Shown here in pieces: positions 12,531 through 25,169 of a stretch of DNA of 64,000 nucleotides (within the stretch, counting starts at the first letter, position 1; each line of letters opens with the position of its first letter). Below the pieces are notes generated by a model. It saw nothing but the letters and a program-made list of their open reading frames with translations, was not told the DNA's origin and did no database searches. The stretch is from positions 806,001-870,000 of the forward strand of contig OX442319.1 of the NCBI GenBank assembly GCA_949358305.1, read 5' to 3'. The translations under genes and the position numbers were made by a program. This DNA comes from Strigamia acuminata. Lineage: Eukaryota > Arthropoda > Chilopoda > Geophilomorpha > Linotaeniidae.

Positions 12531-12656
12531 TATTCATGCTTAGTGTTTCTAGTGTGTTACTTTAGATTTAGTCTTATTATTTATTCTTAAGATCTTTGAT
12601 TACTTCTTACTTATCATTTATTCTGTAGTCCATTCTCACCCCTGGGCCACGTAACA
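12531..12656 (+). repeat. 3' fragment of an LTR related to 60972-61487
   Basis: It shares TTATTCATGCTT, then TTTAGATTTAGTCTTA, and the terminus GGGCCACGTAACA with the LTR-like unit at 60972-61487. Only the 3' third is recognisable. Confidence 0.45.
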
Positions 12657-13310
12657 ATATGAAACATTGAAGTGCATGTTTGCATTCCAAGGGTATTGAA
12701 ATTTTCACATTCGAACTTTCTTTTCATCAAGGGCGGATCACCGATTGATTATTTCGTCGGCGAAATGATTTGACCACATAACTCACGGTAAAATAGTGCT
12801 TCTAGGGCACTAAAATTGAAAAGTTTTCGAGGTCAGGCCACTTGTGTCGTATCCTTGGAATCAATCCTTGGATGCGCTCATTTGACAACAGCTGAAATTC
12901 GAACAAGTAATTCTAACAAGCATCGTATTTGTATTGATTAATTGCTGGCACTGTTGTCGTCAAGTTGTCTTCCACAATTGGTTTGAAACATTATCAATCT
13001 TTTGTAAACATTATTGCCATAAATTCCCTGAGTCATTCTTATATATCACATGTTTTGATTTTGATTTTGATTTTGAGCTTGAGCTTGAGCTTGAGATCTG
13101 TTTTGAATTCAAGTCTAAAAGTTGCACATTGTAAATTCATAACAATTTCGTTTTTGTGCTGAATTCATCAACAAACATGTTCGTTCAAATAAAGCAAAAT
13201 TAAATACGGAGTAATAAATTAAATTACGCGCAGCGTATTTGATGCCAGTAACTGCTGGCAACATTAATTAACCATTGTTAAATGTGAACCAACGACACTT
13301 TGAAACAAAA

Positions 13311-13360
13311 GAAAAGAAAAGAAAAGAAAAAAAAAGAAAAGAAAAGAAAAGGAAAGAAAT
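13311..13360. repeat. (AAAAG)n pentanucleotide repeat
   Basis: Run of AAAAG units close to the 3' side of netrin exon 2, within the following intron. Confidence 0.85.
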
Positions 13361-13391
13361 GAGAAATACATGTACTAGTAATTGCACCTAC

Positions 13392-16300
13392 CTAAGCACT
13401 CGTTGGCACTGTTGGCAGTTGCTCTCCCCCATGGCCGATCAAAGTGAAAGGGTGCACATTTCTCACAGTCAGTTCCAGCCGTATTGTGCTTGCACTCACA
13501 AGTAAGAATTCCATCTCTGTTCGGAATGCATCGCGACGCATGCCCGTTACACTTGCATCGCCCACCCACAGCAAAATCGGACACGGCGTAATAATAGCTT
13601 TCCCTAGCTGTGTGCGAATCGTTGTCGTGTTCATCCCCGTAAGTATTGAGCCGACTGAAAACGACTTTGATGTCGGTCGCTGTCACCCAGTCTTGGAGTA
13701 CTGGAGAGTTGTCAAAGTCATAAGCTGATGGCCTTCTTTCTAATGTGCTGAACGCAATTCGAGCTCCACTAGCAGGTTCGGCTCCAGCATGGGCATCGCT
13801 ACAAACTGCTTCTTGTTCATTGGCTTTGGTAATGACCGCCTTGTTGTTTTTATTGTACATCTTTCGACACTGACTGGAATAGAATTGGAAGGCCTGCCAC
13901 GTTTTACCAAAGTCCATAGACTTGAAGATGCCCAGGGAATCCGGCTTTGCCGAGCAAAATTGAAGACTGCAAAGATAAGAAAACAATCGTCTTGATTAGG
14001 AAATTAATTATTGCAAAGAAACATTCATTAGGTGTATTTACAGTAATATTCAATCGTTTAACCACATCAATTATTCGTGCACTAAGTTAATTCCCACACG
14101 AAAAAGTTGTGTACTGCAGATACCGTATACAGGGTGTTTCTTTTAACATGTTACAGTCAATTTCCAGAATAAGTATATGCTTTTTCAAAAAACCAAGCAG
14201 ACTAGCTTCTACTAAAGTAGGGATGACGAATCCAATAGTGTAATCAAATTGTATGCCAGACATGCAACAATGCACTTTTCATTCGCTAACCCATTAACTG
14301 GTCGAGATAGAGCAAAATTTCCAATTACAAAGTAGTAGAGCACCATCAAATCAGTACTATCCAACTTCTCTTAGTCATCTTAAGTTAACTTTTATTTAAA
14401 AAAAAAAGGAAAACAAATCAGCAAATTTAAATTTTTTATTCTTATGAAAATAAAATAATTTACATGTCAAAGCTAATACTGGGAACGCTGGAAATGAAAT
14501 CACTAGCAATTGCATTCTTTTAAATAGTAGGTGCTATTACAGTAACGTTGTTGCGACGTGTAGCATTTACGTACATGCTACGCGCAAATGAAAGACGCTG
14601 GAACGCATAACGATTAAAAAACTCGGAAATAAAAGACGTTGAAATGCAAAACGCGGAAATTCAAGACGCTAAACTTCAAGACGTGGAAATTCAAGACGCT
14701 AAACTTCAAGACGCGGAAATTCAAGACGCTGAAATGCAGAACGCTAGAATAAAAACGCCAAATAAATAGACGCTGAATCAGAGCATACACAATTAAAAAA
14801 AACGCTAAAATCTAATACGCCAGCAACCAAAAACGCTGGCAACGCTGTGAACCAAATTTTTGGCATGAAAATTAAATTTTTGGCATGAAAATTAAATTTT
14901 TGGCATAAAAATTAAATTTTTGGCATAAAAATTGAATTTTTGGCATGAAAATTGAATTTTTGGCATGAAAATTGAATTTTTGGCATGAAAATTGAATTTT
15001 GGGCATAAAAATTGAATTTTTGGCATGGAAATTTAACTTTTGGCATAAAAATTGAATTTTTGGCATAAAAATTGAATTTTTGGCCAGAAAATTAAATTTT
15101 TGGCATGAAAATTAAATTTTTGGCATAAAAATTAAATTTTTGGCATGAAAATTAAATTTTTGGCATGAGAATTAAATTTTTGGCATGGAAATTTAACTTT
15201 TGGCATAAAAATTGAATTTTTGGCATGAAAATTGAATTTTTGGCATGAAAATTGAATTTTTGGCATGAAAATTGAATTTTTGGCATAAAAATTGAATTTT
15301 GGGCATAAAAATTGAATTTTTGGCATGAAAATTGAATTTTTGGCACGAAAATTAAATTTTTGGCATGAAAATTAAATTTTTGGCATAAAAATTAAATTTT
15401 TGGCATAAAAATTGAATTTTTGGCATGAAAATTGAATTTTTGGCATAAAAATTGAATTTTTGGCATGAAAATTGAATTTTTGGCATGAGAATTGAATTTT
15501 TGGCATAAAAATTGAATTTTTGGCATGAAAATTAAATTTTTGGCATAAAAATTAAATTTTTGGCCAGAAAATTGAATTTTTGGCATGAAAATTGAATTTT
15601 GGGCATAAAAATTGAATTTTTGGCATAAAAATTGAATTTTTGGCACGAAAATTAAATTTTTGGCATGAAAATTGAATTTTTGGCATGAAAATTGAATTTT
15701 TGGCATAAAAATTGAATTTTTGGCATGAAAATTGAATTTTTGGCATGAAAATTGAATTTTTGGCATGAAAATTGAATTTTTGGCATAAAAATTGAATTTT
15801 TGGCATGAAAATTAAATTTTTGGCATAAAAATTAAATTTTTGGCCAGAAAATTGAATTTTTGGCATGAAAATTGAATTTTGGGCATAAAAATTGAATTTT
15901 TGGCATAAAAATTGAATTTTTGGCATGAAAATTGAATTTTTGGCATGAAAATTGAATTTTGGGCATAAAAATTGAATTTTTGGCATAAAAATTGAATTTT
16001 TGGCACGAAAATTAAATTTTTGGCATGAAAATTAAATTTTTGGCATGAAAATTAAATTTTTGGCATGTAAATTAAATTTTTAACGTAAAAATTAAGCTTT
16101 TAACGTAAAAACTCAAAAGGAGAATTAATTTTGAATTAATTTTTCTGAATTTACACGTGTTTTCAAAACCTCTTTTACAGGTCGTGCACGTGCTAAAACT
16201 TAATGAATTCAATGAAAGTCGGACATACCGGTAGCTTTTACTGAGAAACGTCACGTCGACAAAACGTTACGTCGACGAAGGGGCGTCGACAAACCCAAAC

Positions 16301-19300
16301 GTACCGCCGAAAAGCGTCGACAAAATGACTGAAATAAGTTGGGGGGGGGGGGGAAGGGAAACTGATCGTTGAGATAACGGCTGTCGACAAAATGACCTTC
16401 AATTTAGGAGTGTTCCAACTCCATCATTCATTTGTTTCTGCTATTTTGTGACGCCGCGCCACCTGTACTTGCATGCGAATAAACCTCTAAGTTAATTTTT
16501 AGCTTTTACCCTTACCAATGACTGCTTCTTGACCACGATGATTCTACATTGGAATCCATCAACACCATCAACACTAGAAGAACACATTAGATTTTAAGAC
16601 TTTCAACAAAATATCCCCCTCGAAACGACTCCTGCTTAATGCTGTTATTTCGTTTTACAAATTAGGGACATTTTTGTATTTCATTTGCTTATTTATTTAC
16701 TTGTATTTTACAGGCGCAAATTTGGGACCACGTGTAAATTAATTATCTGGCGCCAAATACGGAAAATGAACATTAAGCATGCAAATGCGGGACGTATATT
16801 TCTGGGACGTGCCGAATAGGGACGCGCAATACCGCAAAAACTGCAAAACTGCAAAACTGCTGAAAAACTTCAGAAAATCGCAACATGTAATTTGACAGCT
16901 TTTTGATGATGTGTCAGTCACGTTTTCGACACTTTCGTGACATTTTGTTCAAGCCTTTGGGCATATTCATGGCGTTTCCGTCAAGTTTTGGCATATTCAT
17001 GGCGTTTCGGTCAAGTTTTGGGCATTTTTGACGTTTCGATCATTTTTCGATCCAAATATTTTGAGAAGAGTGGATATAAGATACAAGTAAACTTATATCC
17101 CTGTATCCTTGCACATGTCATTAAAAATGGAGCAGTGACTGGATTGAAGGAAGAAGTGGAAGGGTAGAGAAAAGGAAAGGCAGCAGGATGTCAGATACAA
17201 GTACCGGTACTTGTACTGCTACCTGGGTATCTATCATCCCTAGCCTTCCTAATCCCCTCAAAACAACTGCCAGTCAAAGGGATTTGTGTCAAATTTTCAA
17301 GAGCAAGGATGTTTTGCAGTCTCAAACACAGGCTGATAATCGATCAATTTTCTTTTCAACCTAAATAAGATAGATAGGAAAGAAGGAGGCCCTAAACCAG
17401 CAAGACGTGCAAAAGAGAAGAATATAAGCTTATTGGTGATGGACTGATGGTGATGCTCAAAGAGCCAGCCCTTAAATACAGGATTGAAGGACATCAGTAC
17501 CGTACATCAAAAAGCAGTTGAAAACCATTTCGAAGCACCTACAATATCACCGATACGAGGAACTCATAATATACAATTACAATACTTGTAGATTAGAACA
17601 ATGCAAGAGTCAATTCAATACCAATGAGCCAAACTTCATCAGCACAAAGATTTGGGATTTTGGATTTTGGATTTTGGAGGCTTATCTATTGAAAGAGCCA
17701 AATCAGAAAATAAAGAAAGAAATACCATAAATGGCAATGTGGGCCTAACAGACCATCCAGCTGCTAGTAAGCTTGTGGTGCCATGTTGCCATGGAAGAAA
17801 AGAGAAGAGGAAAAATGATAAAACAAACAAAATGGATGGATGGATGGGCATAATTTTCTTCAACAACAAAGTTTAGTAGTAGAAAAAGAGACTGTACAAG
17901 AGAAACAGGGTGCAATGAATAGTGAGGTGGTTGTTTTCAATGTGCCCACCAGGAGCAAACAAAACGACCATCCAGAGAATGCTCGAATCGAAACTGAAAC
18001 CATTAAACAAAAGTGCTACGTCGGGAAGATACAAGTAACACAAGAAAAATGTAGGAACAACGTTTTCTTATTGTCTAATATGTTTATACTCTATATCTAT
18101 ACAAAGAGTTGTGCTACTTGTATGTTTGTCATAATAAATTCACTACTGACGATGATCACCGGATCAAAAAGCCTTTAGTTACAAAATTGAATAAGATACC
18201 AGTACGCTACTTTTGTTTAAATTATTAATCATTTATTTTTATCTACTGTATGTTTTGTTTATTTATTTATTTCTGCAGTGCCAATAATGCCATCAACATA
18301 TTTCTAAATAATCAATCAAATAATCAATCAAAACTTTACTACAGAGTAATCAGCTGAAAAATAAGTTTCCATGTGGTTAACGGTTTTGCAATTTTTGCGA
18401 TTCGTTTGGTTTTTGCAGTTTTTGTCCACTGCATGCTACTTGTATTTCATCAGAGTATCTATCTCACCATAGCGCATCGATTGCTCTATTTTTTTTTTGT
18501 ACCGCACCGCATCGCATTCAGAAAAAATACTGTGTTTAGTCAACATGATGGATTTCCAAAAAAAAATCTTTGCACAATGAAATAAAAAATTGAGAAATCG
18601 AATTGGAAAAATAAAATAAAATTTAAAATATGAGAGCTTTTATTGACGTTTAACTGCATGGACAGGTGTTTTGTGTGAGACCAGTCACGGGATTTTTTTT
18701 TATAACCGGTCGCAGAATCCATATTGGATTTATAATGTACTGTACCGGTATTTTAACTTTCCAATTCAGTCATTCAATTGTAAAACTTAATACGTAATCG
18801 ACATTTACATTAAAATCCAGTGGTGAAATTTGTTCAAATAGAAATTTCACAGAAATAATGTTGCAGTATTTAAATTTTAATTTTTGCAGTACCTGTAGTG
18901 GCCATTACATTCGTTTAACAAAATTCAATTTATATTCGTTTAACAAAATTCAATTTACATTCGTTAACAAAATTCAATTTACATTCGTTCTACATTCAAT
19001 TTAGCATTTTACATTCGTTCTGTTCGATCAACATTCGTTTTGAGACTGAAAACGCACATGGAACCAACAGAACAAATGCGAAACGACGAATACAACTAAC
19101 ACGTACGAATACGGTACCTAATATAGTAAGTACGACATTTGTTCAACCTTCATTTCAATTTCGTTCATTTTCGCCCTCGATTAATCGCCACAGTTCTTAA
19201 TCTCGAGGACGACTCTTATTCAAAGAAATACTTTACATTTCGGAATGCATTTTGTTGTCCCAATATACATACGGTACGTATGTACAGCTATAAACAGTTT

Positions 19301-20455
19301 TTGGGAAAAAATAATCATATTTCAGGTTTTAGAAAAAGCCAATATTTAGTAGGTCTACGGTATACAGATACACAGAGTAGTTTTACACATACCTTTCCGT
19401 AAAATGTAAACAAACATTTGCCATGTTCAATTTCAGTGGTTTGTGAAATACGAAAAACATTAATACTAGTACGGTACCCTACTTGATTGAATAACGCTTT
19501 ATTAAAAACTCATCTTCTGAATATACATTAATGTACTTGTACCAGAGACCTTCATTTCATACTACTGGACTGCGAACTGAGGGATTGTAGGTAGGAAGCG
19601 TACAGTTAGTACCGCTACAGTACAGTACAGTATGTGCACACAGTACATGAGCCCAGCTACCGCTAGCAAAAGTGCTCCGAAAGCCTTTATCCATCATTCC
19701 TGTTACACCCCAAGAATTTTGTTTAACTTAAGCTTAAATTGTCTTAAGTTGCCTAATGGGAAGTCCTTTCCAGTACTGTAAACTCTTGTCTACTCTTGTC
19801 TTCAATCTGAGAAGATTTGCTAACAAATAAGTTTTAGATTTGCAATTGCAGCTAAGCTTAGCAATAGCCTACTCACAGTCAGTCTACTATTGTACCTCAT
19901 TTCACAAACAACTTTCCCCCCCCGCTTAATCCAATCCTAAAACAATCCAACACGTTTATTGCATAACTGTAAAACTGTTTCCAGCCACCTACTCGTAAGG
20001 TGCAATTGACTGAGAATCTCTTTTTCCTTCGAACCTCCTCTCTCCTTCTCTCCCTCCCTCCCTCGACAATAACTCTATAACTGTTTTATCATTTCCCAGG
20101 GTAACTCGAGTTGAGTTCAGAAATGAGAAAAAGTGCTGATGAAATTGCTAGACCAACACAGTGAAAAATTACATTTCCAAATAGCATTACTTTTCCACAT
20201 CAATGTTTACCTGTTGCAATAAATAAAATAAAATAAAATAAAATAAAATAAAATAAAAGCCCCTTTTTCCTATTTTTCCTGCCTTTATAGAGCCATCGAG
20301 TTCGATTCGAATGTAAGCCTGAAGAATGACAGATTGTCAACCGAAAAATTGATACGCTATTTTCTTTTTTCAAATAACATTGAACTTGTCAATAAATCAC
20401 CAATTAAGGAGAAAATGTGCTCCTTTATTTCCTTGAATAGAAAACAAAAATTGAT

Positions 20456-20522
<67 letters not shown>

Positions 20523-22899
20523 CTCATTTTGACGCGTTTCCTGTTTAAAGTGCAATCAAAGGATACTGTAAGACAAAGTCAGTCACCGATAAATCTTTCA
20601 TTTTCAACTTACAAGACAAATTGCACAAACTGTCTTAAAAAAATTAAATACAAAATTAGAATTAAATTGATTGCGAAATTGAATGGACTTGTTGAAAAAA
20701 ATACTTGTTGCCATTTGTGGACAAATGATGCAGATTATACCAAAATTGTAAAACTTAGAGTGTGTAATTTTGACAGCCTCGGATGGATAGGATACTCTGT
20801 ACGTACCTGTGGATTAATTTTTCATTTTTATCCTCATTGGCCAAAGAAACCAAAGTGCAACATCTTCCTCAATGAATAATGATGAACTGTGATGTGGTGT
20901 TGATGGAACATGAACAGCACAGCAAAAATAGTTGCACTTTTAGATGTTTAATGAAAATTATAGACCCCATGCAGTTGCAGATATCGCAATGCCTAACCTA
21001 ACCTAACCTAACCCAGACCAGGTGAGAGAGAAGCAAAGAGAAGTGAAAAAAGAGGAAGATAGGGAAGTGAAGTGAAAAAAGAGGCAGTTGCTTGCTTTTA
21101 CCCGGGGAGGGGAGGGGAGGGGAGGGGAGGGGAGGGGAGGGATTCCTGATTCACAAACATTCAAACAGATTCCAAAAGATTCCCACTGATTACCATCCTT
21201 GGCAATTGACAATTGAAATCGGTTGCAATTGGAATACTCTGTACGAGTAGGTAACATTTTTAAAAAATTAAAATATATACATCAGGTAATAGATTCTTGG
21301 ATAGATTTTGTTTATAAAAATTCAAATTCATTACATTGATGCAAATTGAAAAGGCAAGAAAAGAAACATTCGTAAAGTCATTACGCGGTAAACACCAGCA
21401 CCACCTCTCCCACTCGCTCCCGGTCCCGCTCCCGGTCCCGGTCCCGGTCCCGGTCCCGGCGTTAAAATGGAAATAAAAATACTCTGTAGAAGAAACATAG
21501 AAGAAACGTAGAAAAATAGAAAAAATAGAAGAAAAATAGAAGAAAAATAGAAAAATAAAAAAACAGAAAAACAGAAAAGTGGCAAATTTTCGCTTTCCTT
21601 TTTCCATTAAAATTTTCAATCTTGCATATTCAGTTAGATTCATTTAGATTCAGTTGTCCACATGCAAACCCTGGTGAGTTAAATTGCAATCAATGTAGAT
21701 TCCTATAGATTACATGAAATTCCAGATTCTAGCCGATTCCTAAGTGCAATATTACAGGACGAGATTTCACGAGATTTCACCCCTACAAGTATGTCGTAAC
21801 TCGTACCTTCGCTTCGCTTTTACCCCTGCTACAAAACTTAAGGGAATCCTTCTCTCAAGTACAACTTTTATTTCTTTGATTCAATGGCTTACTTTTTTCT
21901 CCTCCAGGAAATTGATAAACTAAAAATTTATTTTCGATTTTTTAATTTTTTAATTTTTTAATTTTTTAATTTTTAATTTTATAATTTTTTAATTTTTTAA
22001 TTTTTTAATTTTTTAATTTACATTTTTTTTCCCGTTCAAATTGTACTTTTAAGTCATCTCTTTCCAAGCAATCAAATCAAACTCGTGCTACTGCAAAATA
22101 TTATAAATGAATAAAACTCATGAGTAAAAAATGAGTAAAAATGACGCAAATTCAAATTGCGCCCAAATCGAAAATTTCAGAAATGAAACACAAGTACTGT
22201 AAGTACAGGTAGAAGAGAAAAACCTCGGAATAAACGTACCGGTACTCGAGGAAAGTTTTGTTTTCTCAAAAGTTTCAACTTAGGAGAATTTGATTTGAAT
22301 TTTGTCATTTTGTCATTTTGTCATTTTGTCATGTTTTAGAGGACAAACAAAACTGCAAATTGACCTCACCTCCAAAATAAAGATAAAGAAAAAAACGGAA
22401 TATAAAAAGTAGGGAGTTTAGTCTTAAGCGCGCAACCTTGACTCGACTCATTTGATTACCTTATGTAAGTGAGCTCGTATTTCTTTGCCAGGGACAGCAA
22501 CAGGGTCACATTCTCCGGGTACTGTATGAATGGTTCGCTCTGCCAACACGTCACGTTATTCGGATTGTTGAGATCAGTGAGAAAAGTCGACGGATGTTTC
22601 CTTTTCGGATGCGTCGCATCACAGATGTGGCAAGTGCGGACCACTTCGCCCTTGTCATCGGCCGTCGTGACGCAGTAGCGACTCGGCGGCGAGCCGCACG
22701 TGCTCGAGGCGCGTATCTCCTTGCCCAAAGCCGCATTCACAAAGTCCGCGATGCAGCGCCGGGGTTGCCCCATCTCGTCGGAACACGGGTCGGGCGGCGT
22801 TTGCTGGCCTGCGAACATGCTCAAGTAACTCGCAGTCGCGTGCGTCCACGTCAACGCCATCAACAAAGAGACAACAATCGCGGGTCGACAAGACCACAT
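13392..22899 (-). CDS. Net: Netrin (5' two coding exons; 3' exons not visible)
   Basis: Secreted axon-guidance cue acting through DCC/UNC5 receptors (family knowledge). Exon 1 is 22899-22460 and exon 2 is 13966-13392. Exon 1 ends ATA AG|GTAATC and exon 2 follows TTTGCAG with T CTT CAA, restoring [14 protein letters not shown] across the junction. Exon 2 ends TTA G|GTAGGT. The start [20 protein letters not shown] is a hydrophobic signal peptide of about 24 residues, followed by LSMFAGQ, the typical netrin mature start. Residues about 28-280 are the laminin N-terminal domain (RRCIPDF-like [59 protein letters not shown]). From about 283 the first laminin-EGF repeat reads [10 protein letters not shown] and runs to NECL. 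The remaining EGF repeats and the NTR domain must lie upstream in coordinate (below 13392) but are not recognised down to base 1, implying a following intron over 13 kb, or lost exons. Intron 1 is about 8.5 kb. Confidence 0.95.
14128..14480. mobile_element. Long-inverted-repeat DNA element, family copy 3 (partial)
   Basis: Starts TACAGGGTGTTTC at 14128, the inverted equivalent of the CACCCTGTA ends of the other copies. From about 14310 it carries the family arm (AGCAAAATTTCCAATTACAAAG, then GTAGAGCACCATCAAATC). The second arm is absent. It lies in netrin intron 1. Confidence 0.65.
14640..14840. repeat. Irregular GACGCT/AAATTCAA repeat field
   Basis: Short phrases of the type AAATTCAAGACGCTAAACTT recur every 15-17 bp with variation (GACGTGG, GACGCGG, GACGCTG). 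The field runs into the 20-bp minisatellite that begins near 14855. Confidence 0.7.
14855..16082. repeat. 20-bp A-tract minisatellite, ~61 units
   Basis: The unit is AAATTGAATTTTTGGCATGA, present about 61 times. Variants are organised: AATTGAA versus AATTAAA, GCATGA versus GCATAA, and occasional GCCAGA, GCACGA and GGGCATAA. Blocks of several variants recur as a larger pattern, for example the GCCAGA unit at about 15082, 15563 and 15843, so higher-order duplication is likely. Open frames through it are repeat artefacts. It lies inside netrin intron 1. Confidence 0.95.
16241..16400. repeat. CGTCGACAAA phrase cluster with poly-G
   Basis: GTCGAC with an AAA tail occurs about five times (near 16255, 16272, 16286, 16315 and 16383), with a run of 13 G at about 16342. 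This continues the style of irregular repetition seen on the other side of the minisatellite. Confidence 0.65.
16401..20218. other. Netrin intron 1, no gene seen
   Basis: No supported exon. It contains two to three copies of a 27-bp phrase around GCATATTCATGGCGTTTC (16960-17030), the palindrome GTACCGGTAC at 17201, and three copies of an ACATTCGTTTAACAAAATTC-type 27-bp unit at 18907-18990. Confidence 0.5.
20219..20258. repeat. (AAAAT)n microsatellite
   Basis: Eight AAAAT units, in netrin intron 1. Confidence 0.95.
20457..20520. repeat. (GAAA)n microsatellite
   Basis: About 16 uninterrupted GAAA units. The surrounding 181-codon open frame (20334-20879) is kept open partly by this run and is not credible as a gene. 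Confidence 0.95.
20992..21014 (-). repeat. Interstitial (TTAGG)n, inverted orientation
   Basis: CCTAA repeated four times on the plus strand, the complement of TTAGG. Confidence 0.85.
21104..21141. repeat. (GGGGA)n microsatellite
   Basis: About seven GGGGA units, in netrin intron 1. Confidence 0.9.
21418..21460. repeat. (GGTCCC)n hexanucleotide repeat
   Basis: About seven GGTCCC/GCTCCC units, in netrin intron 1. Confidence 0.9.
21938..22022. repeat. (TTTTTTAA)n AT-rich repeat
   Basis: About ten 8-bp units with minor slippage, in netrin intron 1. Confidence 0.9.
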
Positions 22900-24808
22900 G
22901 CTTCACTCGGGGAAAACCGGAGCAAACAGAAACCAATACACACACACACACCTACACCGCATGCACCGCTTGCACCGCTTCAAATGCCACACGCGGCCGC
23001 TTGCCACCTTCTTGCCGTGTCCGATCGATAACAGCACCTTCCCTTGCCTCTACCGACCGTTCGCGGAACCACGCTGCTTTTGACCAATCAATGTGTTGTC
23101 CTCCTCCTTCGCAATCGCACACACTCGTGACGTCAGCTAAGGTGTTTGACAAGTGGGAAAAACCAAAAACACGCCTCGTGCGGAGCCAGGCGGAGCCAGG
23201 TGCGGAGCGGATCGTTTGAATGTGAAAGATGGGATTTTTATTTTTTACCTCGTTCCGGATGAGTTGAGTTGATACAAGTTTGCTAGTTGAATGCGATGCG
23301 CTGCGATGGTTCTCCTGAGTGTCCGGGACCCTTCCTTCCCTTCTCGAGTTCGAAGATGAGTGTTGGTTCGCTGGGAACTCCATCTGCTGAGATAAATCAC
23401 AAATCAGAGACGTTAAAGAAATCTACCCTTCAACTTGATGACAGCACTCACCCTTGGTCGCACCCTGGCACCAGGCAAGCTCCAACAAGGGCAAATATAA
23501 ATAAATATTATACAAGTACTCTTACTCGTCTTCCGTAATGTAGACATACACGCATGGATCAGCTTTCAGTCTCTCAAGCCCAATTCTCTTTACTCTGTAT
23601 TCGTTCGTTTCGTGTTTTATCACATCAATTGTTCAAAAACATCGATTAGCCTCCTATTTTTCTTTTTTTTTTATTTCTACTCATTTCGAATAACATATAA
23701 ATTTACATTCATTTTTTATTTTCGATTAGGTAGCGTACTACAGTTTTAAAGTTTAAAAATTTAAAACATACATTTGTTTATTTAACGATAGTTGATACAT
23801 TTTTTTCATTTTTACCGATAAATTTTAGTTTTGAATGACTAACATCTCAAACTTTTACCCCTCAACTAAAAGCACACGATTAACAATAATGATTCATTCA
23901 ACCTAACTAACCCTGAGCCTGAGCAAGCAGACCAAATAAAACGATTTTACTATCGCATTAATTGAGCAGTAAAGTCAAGACCAAATTCAAGCAACCTGTA
24001 AACTGCTATTTCACCTAATTGAACTTTGTCTCACATTTCCATCTACTGTTTCACTTTCGAGGTAAATTCAAAGTATCTAATCGCGCTTTCCCGTCGTTAA
24101 TTCTCTTAACTATTTTCACTATATTCACCATTACCGCTCAAGTATATTAATGGCTAATTTAATAAATAAAAAATAAAATACAGTATGGCGAATGTTAAAA
24201 TTGTTTTCATGTCAATATGGGAGCCCCTTTAATCTTCCAACGTATTACCGGTAACCAATTAATGCATTGCCAATGCCCAATCCCTGCACGATATGACCTT
24301 TCCCTAGCTCATCAATACCTACAATCCACAGTGCAAGATACTTTCAAGATCAGTAACGTTTATCCAAGTGGTGAACTAAAAACTGTGTTCAGCTACTAAA
24401 TGTTATATTAAAGGTGAACGGCTTCCACCCTACCGTAAATCACTTTTTTTCGTAATCGTATATTTATTGTGATTATTTTCCAGCACCATGAAGGTCAAGA
24501 CAAAGACGTAGCTCTTGAGGCTGATATAAGACGACACCCAATTTTTCTTTTAATCTTTGTGATCCAAATTCCAATTATTGTAGCTTTACAATTTTTTCAA
24601 TTATTAGCAGTAGCGTATTTTCCTACTTTAGGGTCTTATTAGGGGCTGGGCACCACCACCAAGGGCCTACAAAAATAATACTTTATTAATTACTGAAATG
24701 CGTCATTGAGATTGAACAATCGAATCAAATATTTCAAGAAATGTAAATGAAAAGAAGTAAGAAACTAAAATAAAATAAAATAATATAAAATACTTGTACC
24801 GTATTTTG
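22900..24808. other. Netrin upstream region, no gene seen
   Basis: Directly upstream of the netrin start, about 22900-23240 is richer in GC and CpG than the surrounding DNA and includes a short CA run at about 22938; it probably covers 5' UTR and promoter. From about 23560 to 24808 the DNA is AT-rich without recognisable exons or elements. Confidence 0.45.
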
Positions 24809-25082
24809 TACCGTATTTTATCGATTAAGAGCCGCGGTTCTTATTCAAAACCGCCATTTTTGTCAGCAATTACAACTTCGGTTTTTCGTTTGTTACATTT
24901 GTTTAATGTAACAAACGAAGTCTGAACGTCACGAATGAAGCGTGCGTTCATCGTTCATGAGGTTAAATACGGAAACAATACCGTACTTTTGCAAAAATAC
25001 GCTATTCTTTGTGTCTCAGCCGCGGCTACTATTCGGGGGCGGCTACAATTCGAGGGCGACTCTTAATCGGTAAAATACAGTA
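24809..25082. mobile_element. Inverted-repeat MITE with TA ends
   Basis: Left end TACCGTATTTTATCGATTAA at 24809; the right end reads in reverse complement TACTGTATTTTACCGATTAA (ending 25082). About 27 bp pair with a few mismatches. The interior holds a perfect 15-bp hairpin, TTCGTTTGTTACATT and its complement, around 24884-24921. No coding capacity. The TA at each end suggests Tc1/mariner-type integration (inference). Confidence 0.7.
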
Positions 25083-25121
25083 CAATAAAATAAAATAAAA
25101 TAAAATAAAATAAAATAAAAT
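25083..25121. repeat. (AAAAT)n microsatellite
   Basis: About eight AAAAT units between the MITE and the copia element. Confidence 0.95.
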
Positions 25122-25169
25122 CAATTTTAATTTTATTTTCATTTTTTATTTTTATGGTTGGCTCGAAAT

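Noticed and set aside
8939-12656. A single 3.7-kb LTR element bounded by TGTTACGTGG and CCACGTAACA with ATAT flanks
   Set aside because: No internal LTR copies, primer site or genes; the ends probably belong to separate decayed LTR fragments.
14872-16006. Several minus-strand frames with MPKIQF repeats
   Set aside because: Translations of the 20-bp minisatellite; no unique sequence and no start context.
20334-20879. 181-codon plus frame in netrin intron 1
   Set aside because: AT-rich, includes a (GAAA)n run, no recognisable domain, inside an intron.
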